IMG/VR virus record: IMGVR_UViG_3300041964_000051
Span: 1 to 26,462 of that record
Strand: one strand, 5' to 3'
From: a virus
DNA length: 26,462 nucleotides
Position numbers and translations under genes: made by a program. This document shows, piece by piece, positions 16,197-24,880 of the stretch (its first letter is position 1; each line of letters begins with the position of its first letter). Below the pieces are notes generated by a model. The model ran no database searches and was not told the origin of the DNA. It worked only from the letters and a program-made list of their open reading frames with translations.

Positions 16197-16976
16197 ATGG
16201 CATTACTGTATGGCATGGGCAGATTCGTGATAGAAACGGTGGGCCTTACACCTAACATCTTGGTCCCAGCCGAACCCGTTACGTTTGCAATGAATGTTGA
16301 TTCCGAGGATCAAGAATCGCTCAAATGGAAAGATGGCATCAAGGTGGCGGCGGGTGCTGCTACAACCAAAGTAACGTACACGCTACAGTTCAACGTGCAG
16401 GCGGTTACATGGTTCGTCATGCAACTTGCGACTGGTGAACTGGCGCAAACGACCGCTTCTGCCAGCCTTAAAGATGTTAAGTATGGCACTGTGCCACTAA
16501 CCGCGCCCTATGAGATTGCAGATGAGGCGTTGACGACTCAGAATGTACTAGTGAGCATTACCACCTCTGGCGCATGGGGTAAGGCACGACCATTAACGCT
16601 GACCGCAGCAGAGGCAACTGCTCCAGCTACCGCTAACGAAGTGCAGGTAAAAACCTCTGCACCTAAAAAGCTGGTGTTTGATGCCAGCGCTGCCGGAGCG
16701 CCGATCGCCTATCGCGTTCTCAACACTTACACCAGCCTCTCTAGTATTGGGGTCGAGGCATCAGCCGTCACGTTAAGCGCCTTCGGTTTTGCGGGCATTG
16801 CGTATGGCGATGAAGAGAAATACCGAATTGATGTACCGCGCATGGTCAACATCGGCAGACCAACGATTGAAGTTAACGATGTAACTGAACTCGAATTTAA
16901 CTACAAGTTGATTACCACTGGAGCCGATCGCTTGCCGTTCAAGATGTATGACATCACTGGCGTTGTCTTGCCGTAA
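16197..16976 (+). CDS. Tail-tube-like structural protein
   Basis: This is a 259-residue, Ala/Thr-rich, beta-type protein beginning MALLYGMGRFVIETVGLTPN. The central part (TSAPKKLVFDASAAGAPIAY) and the end (RYIDVPR-like segment, then VTELEFNYKLITTGADRLPF) resemble tail tube or major tail proteins with an inserted domain. Its position after the neck gene supports this. Sequence evidence for the family is modest; a head-associated beta protein is the alternative. The frame is intact. Confidence 0.45.
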   Translation: MALLYGMGRFVIETVGLTPNILVPAEPVTFAMNVDSEDQESLKWKDGIKVAAGAATTKVTYTLQFNVQAVTWFVMQLATGELAQTTASASLKDVKYGTVPLTAPYEIADEALTTQNVLVSITTSGAWGKARPLTLTAAEATAPATANEVQVKTSAPKKLVFDASAAGAPIAYRVLNTYTSLSSIGVEASAVTLSAFGFAGIAYGDEEKYRIDVPRMVNIGRPTIEVNDVTELEFNYKLITTGADRLPFKMYDITGVVLP

Positions 16977-16982
16977 CCGCTA

Positions 16983-17095
16983 ATGACCTTCCCGCCTACC
17001 AATCTAGCCACACCGATCGCGCCCTCGCTTGCAGCAGGAGGGTTAACGGGATGGACTTGCAGTTGAGACGGTTGAGCGCGATCGAGGCTTACTAA
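16983..17095 (+). CDS. Very small protein, frameshifted
   Basis: ATG 16983 reads MTFPPTNLATPIAPSLAAGG then LTG, and stops at 17064-17066 as written. One base added near 17052 restores MDLQLRRLSAIEAY with TAA 17093-17095, which overlaps the next ATG as TAATG. The overlap and the composition suggest a real gene of about 37 residues. In tailed phages a very short helical protein follows the tube gene as part of the tail assembly chaperone, but similarity cannot be shown at this length. Confidence 0.4.
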
Positions 17096-19283
17096 TGCCA
17101 TTACAACTTAACGGGCAAAACGTTGAGACGCTCTCTAGCGATACAGGCACTTACACCTGGGCTGATGTTGTGGCATTGGGCAGCAGCAACCTCATTACAC
17201 TTGCAACAGTGGGTGGGCGTACTCTTTATCGTTGGACTGGCATATTAACGCTACGCGGCACCAGCATCCTCAACATCACGAACCAGACGATCGAGTTGCT
17301 GGATGGCAGATTTAGCGCTAACGAATCCAGCACGATTAACTTTGGGGCCGTATCAACCTACTTAGGGCAGACCGTTTACAGTGGCGGCTGTCAGCTTTTA
17401 ATTTCTCGGAATAACGATGAGGGTGGATCGGCAAGCGACAGCTTGTTGAGCTATACGACAGGCAGCGATCGCAGCTCAACCGCATCTAAAATAAATATCT
17501 ACAATTCTGTTGTTTCGATCAGGGCTGGTAGTAATCGCTCGAATCTTTTCGTGTCCGCCATTTATAATTCGCTGCTTTATGTTGATTCTACGGACAATGG
17601 CAGCCTGGGGTCTTTTTGTTTCTTGCAAGGTAATGGAGTCCTGGCAGGCACAAAATTCACACGATTAAGTATTGAGTTGGCAGGCTCAAACATTCAGGTA
17701 AGCGGCTTTGAAACCGTTTTGCCAAAGTATGCCTTCTTGAACTACACAGGAGTTCGGCAAAGCTTCAGTGGTGTCTCAAGTTTAACTTCGACGGATTATG
17801 ATTTCTATGTGGCAGATAATTCACCCATAGATTTTGTAGACTCCTTTGTTTCGTTGGCAAAAGGGCACATTCAATCCTTTGGAAGTCCTGTACAACAATC
17901 AAGACAGTTAGCGAGTCAGAGGATCAGAATCCAGTCGGGCGGCTCCCCTGTCCAAAATGTTTATATTGCCTATGCTGGACGGACAAATGTTAATGGTGCG
18001 ACAGCAGCAGACGGCAATTTTAATTGCTCGTTGGTTTGGCAAGAAACAAACTTAACGGGTAATCCAGGGGGAGCCAGCTTTTTTGCGGAACCAACACCGA
18101 TCGCTGACTATTCGAGCTACATCAGAGAGGTGCGATCGTATCTGCATCTAGGGATATTAGAAAACCTCACGATCAATTCTCCACTCGGCACGATCGCCCA
18201 GCCTTTTTCACTGAGCCTGAGTATTGATAGCGGCATCACGCAAACCAATACAACAACGGTAGCGGCGTACTCAGGCGTTGCTCATGCCACCAACTTGATT
18301 ACACTTTCGGGCAGTCTGTGTTGGCTCAGGCTTATGACTCCAGGAAGCTCTACTGGCGCAACAACGACAGTATCACGGCACCTGTGCGAGTCGGGCAGTT
18401 AGCCGACTTTGGCTCAACCAGTCTCACGATCGCTTCGGTGGCGTACTCACGGCGAGCACAGCCAAGTTTAGTGATGGGATTAAATCGAAACGGCACTCTG
18501 ACGCTACTCAGTCCCTCCAGCCTTACGGCCTTCTACCAGACTGATAGCGGCTCGATCGCGCTTCAGGCAGCAGGCAACTATAGTGCTATTAAAGGCGTTG
18601 TGGGAGCAACGGCGATCGTCACTGTAGTGGCAGGCACAACCAACCTTAGCGGTTGGACATTCGCCAGTGGCACTACCATTAACCGAGTTTCTGGTAGTGC
18701 CACGGTGATCGTAGATAACACAACAGGCATTACGGCGGGCACAGGTGTTACGGTCATGGTCGCTCCGTCTTCCATTCAGGTCGCAGTGCAAGGTGCCCCG
18801 ATAGGGGCAGCGATCGGTGTCTTCAAAAGTCTCGGCACGGGGAGCATCATTGCCGATCGCGCTCAGTTCGCCTTAGCCGCTGGCAACAACTCAGGCAACT
18901 CTACCCTTGTCTTGAGTGCAGCGATTCCGCTCGATACACCAGCAGCAGGCTTTGTGCGTGTAGTGAGAACATCTGGAGTGGAGGATCGTTTAGCCTATAC
19001 CAGCTACAGCGGCTCAACGTTCACTCTGTCGGGAACGTTGCCTACATCCTATACAGCAGGCGACGGTGCTTATGTGGGCTACCTGGATGTGCTGGGTTCT
19101 GCTACGGGTAGTGAGTCCAACACGATCCAATACATAGCCGATCGTGATTGTGTGCTGGCAGTGCGTAAAGGTTCAGGCACCGGACGGATTAAGGATTTGC
19201 GCCAGGCTTTTGTCATCGTCAACAGCAGTCAGGTGATTCCGGTATCTGGCATTCTCGATTCGATCAACAACGCTACCGTATAG
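17095..19283 (+). CDS. Large beta-rich adhesin / tail appendage protein, one frameshift
   Basis: Frame one gives 400-plus residues beginning MPLQLNGQNVETLSSDTGTY, with repeated short beta segments and few charged residues, as in beta-helix fibres. Near 18320-18330 the frame is lost; one base restores SGSLVLAQAYDSRKLYW and continues into RNNDSITAPVRVGQLADFG. The last part, from FALAAGNNSGNSTLVLSAAI to the end SGILDSINNATV, is a module that recurs at the end of the 20922-22664 protein. Full length is about 728 residues. It is likely a receptor-binding or decorative fibre protein. The following gene has AGGAG before its ATG. Confidence 0.65.
18870..19283 (+). repeat. Shared C-terminal adhesin module, copy 1
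   Basis: This covers about 137 residues from FALAAGNNSGN through SAAIPLDTPAAGFVRV, YTSYSGSTFTLSGTL, IQYIADRDCVLAVRKGSG to the gene end. It matches copy 2 (22254-22664) in order and in most aromatic and glycine positions, with clear DNA similarity in the first 70 bases. Confidence 0.8.
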
Positions 19284-19292
19284 GAGTTTCTG

Positions 19293-19667
19293 ATGCCTTT
19301 TCTTGCCGATCGCGTCCTCGATAGCGGGTTAACCATTCTCACAACAGAGGTTAATCGGTTCGATATTTGCTCCGCAGAACCCACAACCTACGCAGCGGCG
19401 ACATCGACCAACACGCTAGGCAATCGAACGGCACCGACGATCGGCTCACCCGCTGCACGATCGCCCAGTGGTCGCAGAGTAACGGTGGCGGCGATCACAT
19501 CAGGCGGGACGGTGACGGTGAACGGGACGGCAACCCACTGGGCACTGAGCGACACCGTTAACTCAAGGCTACTGGCGACAGGCGCTCTAAGTTCGAGCCT
19601 AGCCGTCACCACCAGTTACTCTTTTACCACGGCGGCGTTTGACATCGGGATACCAGGAGCGGTTTAA
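19293..19667 (+). CDS. Small beta-rich tail-associated protein
   Basis: This is a 124-residue protein with AGGAG seven bases before the ATG. It starts MPFLADRVLDSGLTILTTEV and contains VNRFDICSAEPTTYAAATST, GRRVTVAAITSGGTVTVNGT and LLATGALSSSLAVTTSYSFT. The RVLDxGLxxL and ICxAEPTTY start resembles short proteins found among phage and prophage tail fibre genes. The frame is intact; the biochemical role is unknown. Confidence 0.55.
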   Translation: MPFLADRVLDSGLTILTTEVNRFDICSAEPTTYAAATSTNTLGNRTAPTIGSPAARSPSGRRVTVAAITSGGTVTVNGTATHWALSDTVNSRLLATGALSSSLAVTTSYSFTTAAFDIGIPGAV

Positions 19668-20698
19668 GTGCCCTGGAATACTGAGTTACTCGGAGCGACG
19701 GCAGAAGTAGCATCAGGCAACCTGACGCTCACAGAACCCGCTGGTGTGCAGGTAGGAGATCTCCTGATTGCCTGCATCAGCTATCGCTTCTAACGCAGCA
19801 TTCACAAGGCCATCCGGCTGGAACGACACGACCAGTCAGAATACAGGCAACACGACAGCCAACAACACCACTAGTATAGGCTAGTGGCTTCATGGCGTAC
19901 ATCGTGCGTGGCACTAGCGCCCCAAACCTGACGTTTACCAGAACGGGGGGCGATGTCGCGCTGGGTCGAATCATTTCTTATCGGGGTGGCGCTCCAGGTA
20001 CATCGCTGACGGCTACTGGCAGCACGACGATGGGTACCACCGGGACAGCCATCAGTGTTGCTGGCGTTACGACTGTAAACGCACGCGATCTGATTGTGGT
20101 TGCTGCCTGTGGTGCCCGCGCCAACACTTTCTCGGTGTTCGCTGCCACAGACCCCGCCACCTCATCCGGTACGAACTCAGCCCAAACAGCCGACCCGATC
20201 GCAGGGACATGGCAGGAACGATCGGATAACAGCACGACAACAGGAGCCGACTGCACGTTAGCGATCGCGGATGCCGTCCGCTCAACTGCTGGCGCGACAG
20301 GCAATATCACGGCGACCGCCTCTGCTTCAGCCCGTCATGTTGTCCTGATTGCAGCGTTTCGCGAAGATATTCCGGTGGCGCTCACACCCACAGGTATCGC
20401 CACGGGTGCCCCTGTGGTTGGCAATCCTGCGATCGCACTGCAATGGCGGCTCGTCCCCACGGGCATCACTGCTACGCCTGTCGTAGGGAATCCGAAACTT
20501 AGCTTAATTGCCCTCTTCGTCCCACAGGCATTACCGCTACTCCCGTGTTGGCAGTCCTGCCCTTAGTTTAATCGCTCTTTTCACTCCCACGGGCATCACC
20601 GCAACACCTGTCGTGGGGAATCCAGCCGTTTCACAGCCCTGACCCCGGCAGCAGCCAACAACGATTATGTCATCACGCTACGGATCACGAAACTATGA
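19668..20698 (+). CDS. Beta-rich appendage protein with tandem C-terminal repeats, frameshifted
   Basis: The GTG at 19668 follows directly after the previous stop. The product begins MPWNTELLGATAEVASGNLT and reads VQVGDLLIACISYR; repair near 19790 gives SNAAFTRPSGWNDTTSQNTG. The main clean frame (19892-20566) contains MAYIVRGTSAPNLTFTRTGG, DLIVVAACGARANTFSVFAA and RHVVLIAAFRE, a jelly-roll-like pattern. The C-terminus has four 22-residue repeats of the type PTGITATPVVGNP (20387-20636). Single bases lost near 20520 (CCCC to CCC) and 20549 (GG to G) break the repeats. A final shift gives TALTPAAANNDYVITLRITKL with TGA 20696-20698. It is probably a virion surface protein with a flexible repeat tail. 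Confidence 0.6.
20387..20636 (+). repeat. Four tandem repeats of about 66 bases
   Basis: Units start at 20387, 20456, 20521 and 20586, each opening with CCCACRGGYATYRC and encoding the pattern PTGIxATPVVGNPxxxLxxLFV. Unit spacings are 69, 65 and 65 bases; multiples of three would be expected, so units 2 and 3 have each lost one base. The last unit is cut short by a unique C-terminus. Confidence 0.85.
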
Positions 20699-20823
20699 AG
20701 GCATTGGAAAAAGCTGAAAAAAAAGGAGGAGAGGCTAAGATTAGGTTGTTGCTGATTACGGTCAGGCGTGCCCTGTTGATGATTGCCGCCGCGATCGAAG
20801 ACTATTTGAAAGAAGCTAGCTAA
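20695..20823 (+). CDS. Small 42-aa helical protein
   Basis: The ATG overlaps the previous stop as ATGA. The product begins MKALEKAEKKGGEAKIRLLL and ends AAAIEDYLKEAS, a lysine/glutamate-rich start followed by an amphipathic or weakly membrane-seeking helix (RLLLITVRRALLMIAAAIED). It is too small for a family call. The overlap and the presence of a following hairpin suggest a true last gene of the transcription unit. It might be an oligomerising or membrane-associated peptide. Confidence 0.5.
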   Translation: MKALEKAEKKGGEAKIRLLLITVRRALLMIAAAIEDYLKEAS

Positions 20824-20835
20824 ATTTTTATCGAC

Positions 20836-20867
20836 CAATCAAGTCGCCATTTTTGCCCACTTGATTG
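20836..20867 (+). terminator. Stem-loop between appendage operons
   Basis: CAATCAAGT and ACTTGATTG form a perfect nine-base stem with a 14-base loop, 13 bases after the stop of the 42-aa gene and about 55 bases before the next start. No U-run follows on the plus strand, so it could end transcription weakly, process the transcript or protect an RNA end. Confidence 0.4.
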
Positions 20868-20921
20868 ACCTGGATTCCCCTTATGGTGCATCCCTTTGAA
20901 CTAAACAGAGGATGATGCCCG

Positions 20922-22664
20922 ATGGCTTTAATTGACGATCTACAGATTAATTTGCCGAATCAGCGGCTCAATATTAACGCGACACTATTCACGGTTTATC
21001 AGTGCGTAGATTTTTACACGCTCCTGCAAAATCTGTTTGATGAAATTGGCGCGATCGCACTCGCTGGCTCGATCGCCTATCCAACACCATTAACCGCTAG
21101 TACGAAAACGGACTATACGTTGGTACAAGGCTGGTATCTGACCCAGGCTTCGTACAGATTCCTGCAAGGTGGTTCGATTCAAACCAGCGGCTTCGCCAAT
21201 ACCATTTATTTGCTGACTCTGGCGAGCGGTGGCTACACCAGCGCTATAACGGGCGACCTTTACAAAACGGTTGTCGGTGGCACTTCAACCGCCACGGGCA
21301 GGTTACTCGACTATGACAACACAGCCCGTAAATGGTGGGTGCGTAGGGTGACGGGTACCTACGCAAACTCTGAAGCTATTACCATCACGACGGGCACAGG
21401 GGCAGGTAGTACGATCGCCTCTACTGGTTCGCAAACTGGCGAAGATGGTTCAGCTAACGCCTATACACTCGGCACGCTCAATCACGGTGGCACTTATTTT
21501 GCTCAAGGCTCAACCGTAACGGACGGGACTGGCTGGTACGGTAACAGCAACATCACCGGAAACCATATCGACATTTTGATCAAGGTGCGCGAAGCCGGAA
21601 ACCTTATCAGTAGTGGTAGCGTTACATTCTTTAACCGAACGAACCGCGATGCCGCTAATGCGCTCGATGGGGCAACGGTAGGCGATACTTACGATTGGTA
21701 TAACGCCGATCTAAGCGGCTTTGGGCGTACTCCGATACCTTTGAACACCAAAGCGGATTTGGCTGATACACTGACGAATGCTCAAGCGCTCAATCTGACC
21801 AACGGGACGACGGCAACGATCGCGCTCACGATCGGCTCGTTTACCGCTGACGTGGATCAGGACGGCAGCACCGAATCCTACACAGGCAGGGTTGATCAGT
21901 CCAGCCAAACCAACGCCGTCCTTTACTCTGTCCTGAAATACATTTTCCGCAAAGGCAACACGACAACGATCAACAGTGTCCAGGCGCAGTTGTTCCAGTT
22001 CCTCAACAGCGCCTACACGGTGGTCAAAGATTCACCGATCGCAGCGATCGCGGGTGGCAAAATCTTCTATGCGCGTGGCTGGTATCCGATCAACGTGGTG
22101 TCATCTGATGCTTCTAATTACCAGACGATCGGGACTGGTTCAACACGCCAATCAACCCCCCTGTGTTCTACCTGAGAGCGCGAACAGGGTGTTCCGGTTG
22201 GAGCTAAAGTCATCTTGGCTCGTAGCTCTAGCAGTAACTTCCTGCTGACCAGTGAGTTTGCACTTGCCGCTGGTAACAATTCAGGCAACGGCACTCTAGT
22301 ACTAAGCGCTGCCATTCCGCTCGACAAACCCTCTAGCGGCTTTGTACGGGTGTTCGACAATAGCGGCAACGAAGACCGTTACGCCTATACCTCGTTTTCA
22401 GGCGCAACCCTAACGCTTTCCGGCACCCTCAGTAAAACCTACGCTGCGGCCAATGCCGCTTACATCCCCTACCTCGACACCACAGCAGGTAGTTCAACCG
22501 TATCGGTCGCGCTGCGCTATGTCGCCGATCGCTCTGTTGCCTCCTTTGTGCGGCTGGGTAGTGGTGCTAGCAAGATTCAGGGTGATAGCTCCAACTACAC
22601 GCTGACCGCTGCTGACAGTTCCGTACCTGTGACCGCGATCGCTGACACTATCAACAACAACTAA
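20922..22664 (+). CDS. Second large adhesin / tail appendage protein, frameshifted
   Basis: ATG 20922 (AGAGGA upstream) starts MALIDDLQINLPNQRLNINA. The 417-residue clean part has LLTLASGGYTSAITGDLYKT, SEAITITTGTGAGSTIASTG, DGTGWYGNSNITGNHIDILI and LNLTNGTTATIALTIGSFTA, then QTNAVLYSVLKYIFRKGNTT, typical of beta-structured appendages. Two indels near 22130 and 22190 restore DWFNTPINPPVFYLRA and REQGVPVGAKVILARSSSSN, after which the shared module (22254-22664) completes the protein, about 580 residues. It starts after a stem-loop, so it may have its own promoter, though none is clear. Confidence 0.65.
22254..22664 (+). repeat. Shared C-terminal adhesin module, copy 2
   Basis: This covers about 136 residues from FALAAGNNSGNGTLVLSAAI through PLDKPSSGFVRVFDNSG, YTSFSGATLTLSGTL, LRYVADRSVASFVRLGSGAS to IADTINNN. 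It is homologous to 18870-19283; the start is most conserved and the middle diverges, suggesting an old exchange or duplication of a receptor-binding or assembly tip. Confidence 0.8.
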
Positions 22665-22668
22665 ACCA

Positions 22669-23256
22669 ATGGCAACCAAACCCGCTCCACCTAAGCCCGC
22701 TGCTACAATCTCGGACATCAAACCACAAGCGCGTCAAATTCAGCAAGCCGTTGCAAATTTGCAAGCCGTTTTGCTTGGCGTGGAATTAGTCGAGCATTTC
22801 AAGCAACATCCCGATGTGGTGCAAGGTCATCCTGGGGCAGACAGATACAAGCCGATCGCGGCGATTGGTACTGAACGGGCTGGCAGAGGCATTGAGTAGT
22901 CAAGTCCTGCCCAAACGTGATCAGCTTTTGGAGCGTCAGCAAGACTGGCTAGAGCCAGGTGATCTGATTGTCGGTTGGGCTGGTGAATTGATTGAATCCC
23001 CGACTTCGCCACACCCATCAGCGCGAATCGTTACCAGCGTTGAGGATGATGGCTACAAATGGCGCTATGCCGATGACGAAGAATCAATCAGTCGTGATCC
23101 GGTCAAGCTCGATCCCTGGTTCAGCATATTGGCTGGGAGCAGATTGAAGGTGGAGAGGACGCGGTAGGAGCGATCGATGCCGTGCAGCAAGAAGAATTAG
23201 CAATCCTCTCGGCAAAGCTAGAATATTTTCAGTCCCACGCCTATAAAGCCGAGTAA
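22669..23256 (+). CDS. Hypothetical phage protein, frameshifted
   Basis: The product starts MATKPAPPKPAATISDIKPQ, then QIQQAVANLQAVLLGVELVE. One indel near 22870 leads to VLNGLAEALSSQVLPKRDQL and LERQQDWLEPGDLIVGWAGE. A lost G near 23139 (GGGG to GGG) restores GEQIEGGEDAVGAIDAVQQE and the end AKLEYFQSHAYKAE, TAA 23254-23256. About 195 residues, helical at both ends. No family recognised. It is coupled to the next gene, whose ATG follows the stop directly. Confidence 0.5.
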
Positions 23257-23897
23257 ATGCCCCCTAGCTACACCGTCACGACAGGAGACGTTGCCAGCGT
23301 TGCCGCTGATTCCAAATTAACGGCAGGCACCGTCTTTGATTGGGGTAGCCAAACATCACGATTCCCGCCTCCACTAGCGTCGTTGATGCCCAGTGGCTTG
23401 CTGATGCCGCCAGGTTCGCTGAGATGACAACGATCGGCTATGCGCGACCCAACATCGTCTCACCGCAGGGAAAATACAAAAAGGGCATTGATCCCGCCAC
23501 AGGCTTAGATCTTTTGGCAGGAGTGGAAGTAATCTTGCTCGATCAGTGGATTATCCGTACCGCTAAGACATCTGGGGCTTTTGTAGCGCGGGACATCTAC
23601 AAAGTGGATGGTAGTTATCCAATCGCTCCTAACCCACTGGTGAATTTGCAGTATCAAACCGCACAGGGTATTTTGTTGGTGCAATTCGCATCAGGTAGTA
23701 GTGACGGATTCACGAACACGGACCGAGCGGTTTTGACAGCAACGAGAGCGATCGTGGAGGATATAGCCGATCTTTCTGGCTATACCGAGGGTGAACCGAT
23801 GACAGCCGATGCTACCGCTGGTACAGTGACAGCCAACGGAAAAAAGGTGACAATTATCAGCCCCACACCAACAACGAAGGTCTATAGCCGTGATTAA
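23257..23897 (+). CDS. Hypothetical phage structural protein, one frameshift
   Basis: ATG 23257 gives MPPSYTVTTGDVASVAADSK then LTAGTVFDWG. One base near 23350 restores PNITIPASTSVVDAQWLADA and joins it to the clean 157-residue frame (TTIGYARPNIVSPQGKYKKG, TGLDLLAGVEVILLDQWIIR, IYKVDGSYPIAPNPLVNLQY, VLTATRAIVEDIADLSGYTE). Around 213 residues, beta-rich with a short helical insertion. The family is not recognised. In this position it may belong to the baseplate or a fibre attachment set. Confidence 0.55.
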
Positions 23898-24060
23898 CCC
23901 AGGCTCAATCTTTGACTACGCCTCTCGCGGTGTCTTTGGCTCTCTAACTGCCTATAGCTCACGCGGATTATTCATTGATTTAGCGCTTAGTGGTACGAAA
24001 TATCGCCCCCTTTGCCTGATTACACTTGACCCTAGACCGATCGCCGTTGCCAAGCTATGA
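23890..24060 (+). CDS. Small 56-aa protein overlapping its neighbours
   Basis: The GTG start (23890) lies within the last codons of the previous gene, and the stop overlaps the next ATG (24057). The product begins MINPGSIFDYASRGVFGSLT and ends LITLDPRPIAVAKL. It is beta-like with no charged cluster. No family recognised. The tight overlaps on both sides support a real coupled gene. Confidence 0.5.
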   Translation: MINPGSIFDYASRGVFGSLTAYSSRGLFIDLALSGTKYRPLCLITLDPRPIAVAKL

Positions 24061-24215
24061 ACCTACCGACCACTATTACAACAATAGCCCCACAGCCGAT
24101 CGCACAGATTAGCGTTGATGCTCAACCTGTAACTCTAGTGGTATTAGTGGCATCACCAACAGCAGCGATCGCATTCAACATCCAGCCTTTAGCAATGGTG
24201 ACGATCAATGAGTAG
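24057..24215 (+). CDS. Small 52-aa protein, proline/threonine/valine-rich
   Basis: It is coupled by ATGA overlap to the previous gene; its stop (TAG 24213-24215) overlaps the next ATG at 24208. The product begins MNLPTTITTIAPQPIAQISV and ends FNIQPLAMVTINE. It looks like a short beta linker peptide with alternating hydrophobic residues. Unknown function; probably made with its neighbours as part of one appendage complex. Confidence 0.45.
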   Translation: MNLPTTITTIAPQPIAQISVDAQPVTLVVLVASPTAAIAFNIQPLAMVTINE

Positions 24216-24600
24216 TTTAGATGGCTACGAGCTAATCAGGGGCGACTATTACACGGCAACAGTTAGCTTCACGAACCAGTCCGATCTGGTTGCAAATCAT
24301 CCGCTCAAGGTGTCAGGCTTTCAGACCGCTGGTTATGCGCCCCGCTTCACGGTCAAAAAAGCGCTCAACTCTGACGAGGCTCTAATCGAGAAAGTCCTAG
24401 GGAATGGGATTGAAATTATCAATGCGACAACTGCCATCCTAGAAATTTATCCAGCCGATACCAAAGATCTTAAAGTCCCACTAGACGGATTGACACTGTA
24501 TTACGACTTTCAGTTTGCCTCTACGGATGGCAGCAGGGTTTACACGATGGAGCGCGGCAGCTTTACGATTACCTTAGATGCATCGATCGCGGCACCTTAA
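24208..24600 (+). CDS. Phage baseplate/appendage protein resembling a BppU-type N-terminal domain
   Basis: This is a 130-residue intact frame starting MSSLDGYELIRGDYYTATVS. It contains PRFTVKKALNSDEALIEKVL, GIEIINATTAILEIYPADTK and LYYDFQFASTDGSRVYTMER, ending GSFTITLDASIAAP. The sequence of an early RGD-x-xx strand, a LTVK-like strand, a YPADT turn and a YDFQ strand that closes with an E-x-GxFTI strand is the pattern of immunoglobulin-like N-terminal domains in phage baseplate proteins. It is the last gene of the plus-strand appendage group. Confidence 0.55.
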   Translation: MSSLDGYELIRGDYYTATVSFTNQSDLVANHPLKVSGFQTAGYAPRFTVKKALNSDEALIEKVLGNGIEIINATTAILEIYPADTKDLKVPLDGLTLYYDFQFASTDGSRVYTMERGSFTITLDASIAAP

Positions 24601-24697
24601 CTCATGCCTGAACTAAACTTGGCTGGGCGATCGCACTGGCTGAGAGAAGGGCTAGAGCCGTGTGCGATCGGTTAGGGGAAGAGTGAGGTGCGGGGAG

Positions 24698-24880
24698 CTA
24701 ATCCTTGTCAAAGCCATGACGCGCCAAGCCAAACCCCATACAGATCAAAATAATTGCTGTTTGCTCGGCACGAAACTCAGCAGATTCGCGATCGCTTAGG
24801 ACAGGGAAACCAATCTGCACAGGCTTGCCCGCTTGTATTCGGTTGAGATGATTAGCAACAAGCATTGAGTTAAGACTCAT
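24698..24880 (-). CDS. Hypothetical 60-aa minus-strand protein
   Basis: ATG at 24880 gives MSLNSMLVANHLNRIQAGKP, then VQIGFPVLSDRESAEFRAEQ and TAIILICMGFGLARHGFDKD. The composition is protein-like, with a hydrophobic C-terminal stretch of about 13 residues. No family is recognised. The upstream region (24881-24910) is AT-rich and could hold a promoter. It faces the plus-strand appendage operon, whose last gene ends 98 bases away. Confidence 0.45.
   Translation of the reverse strand: MSLNSMLVANHLNRIQAGKPVQIGFPVLSDRESAEFRAEQTAIILICMGFGLARHGFDKD

Noticed and set aside
19978-20310. 110-residue minus-strand frame opposite the repeat protein
   Set aside because: Valine/alanine-rich mirror of Thr/Ala-rich coding on the plus strand, inside a well-supported gene.
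24604-24675. 23-codon frame after the baseplate-like gene
   Set aside because: Very short, without ribosome binding site or overlap; composition is dominated by HIP1-like sequence.
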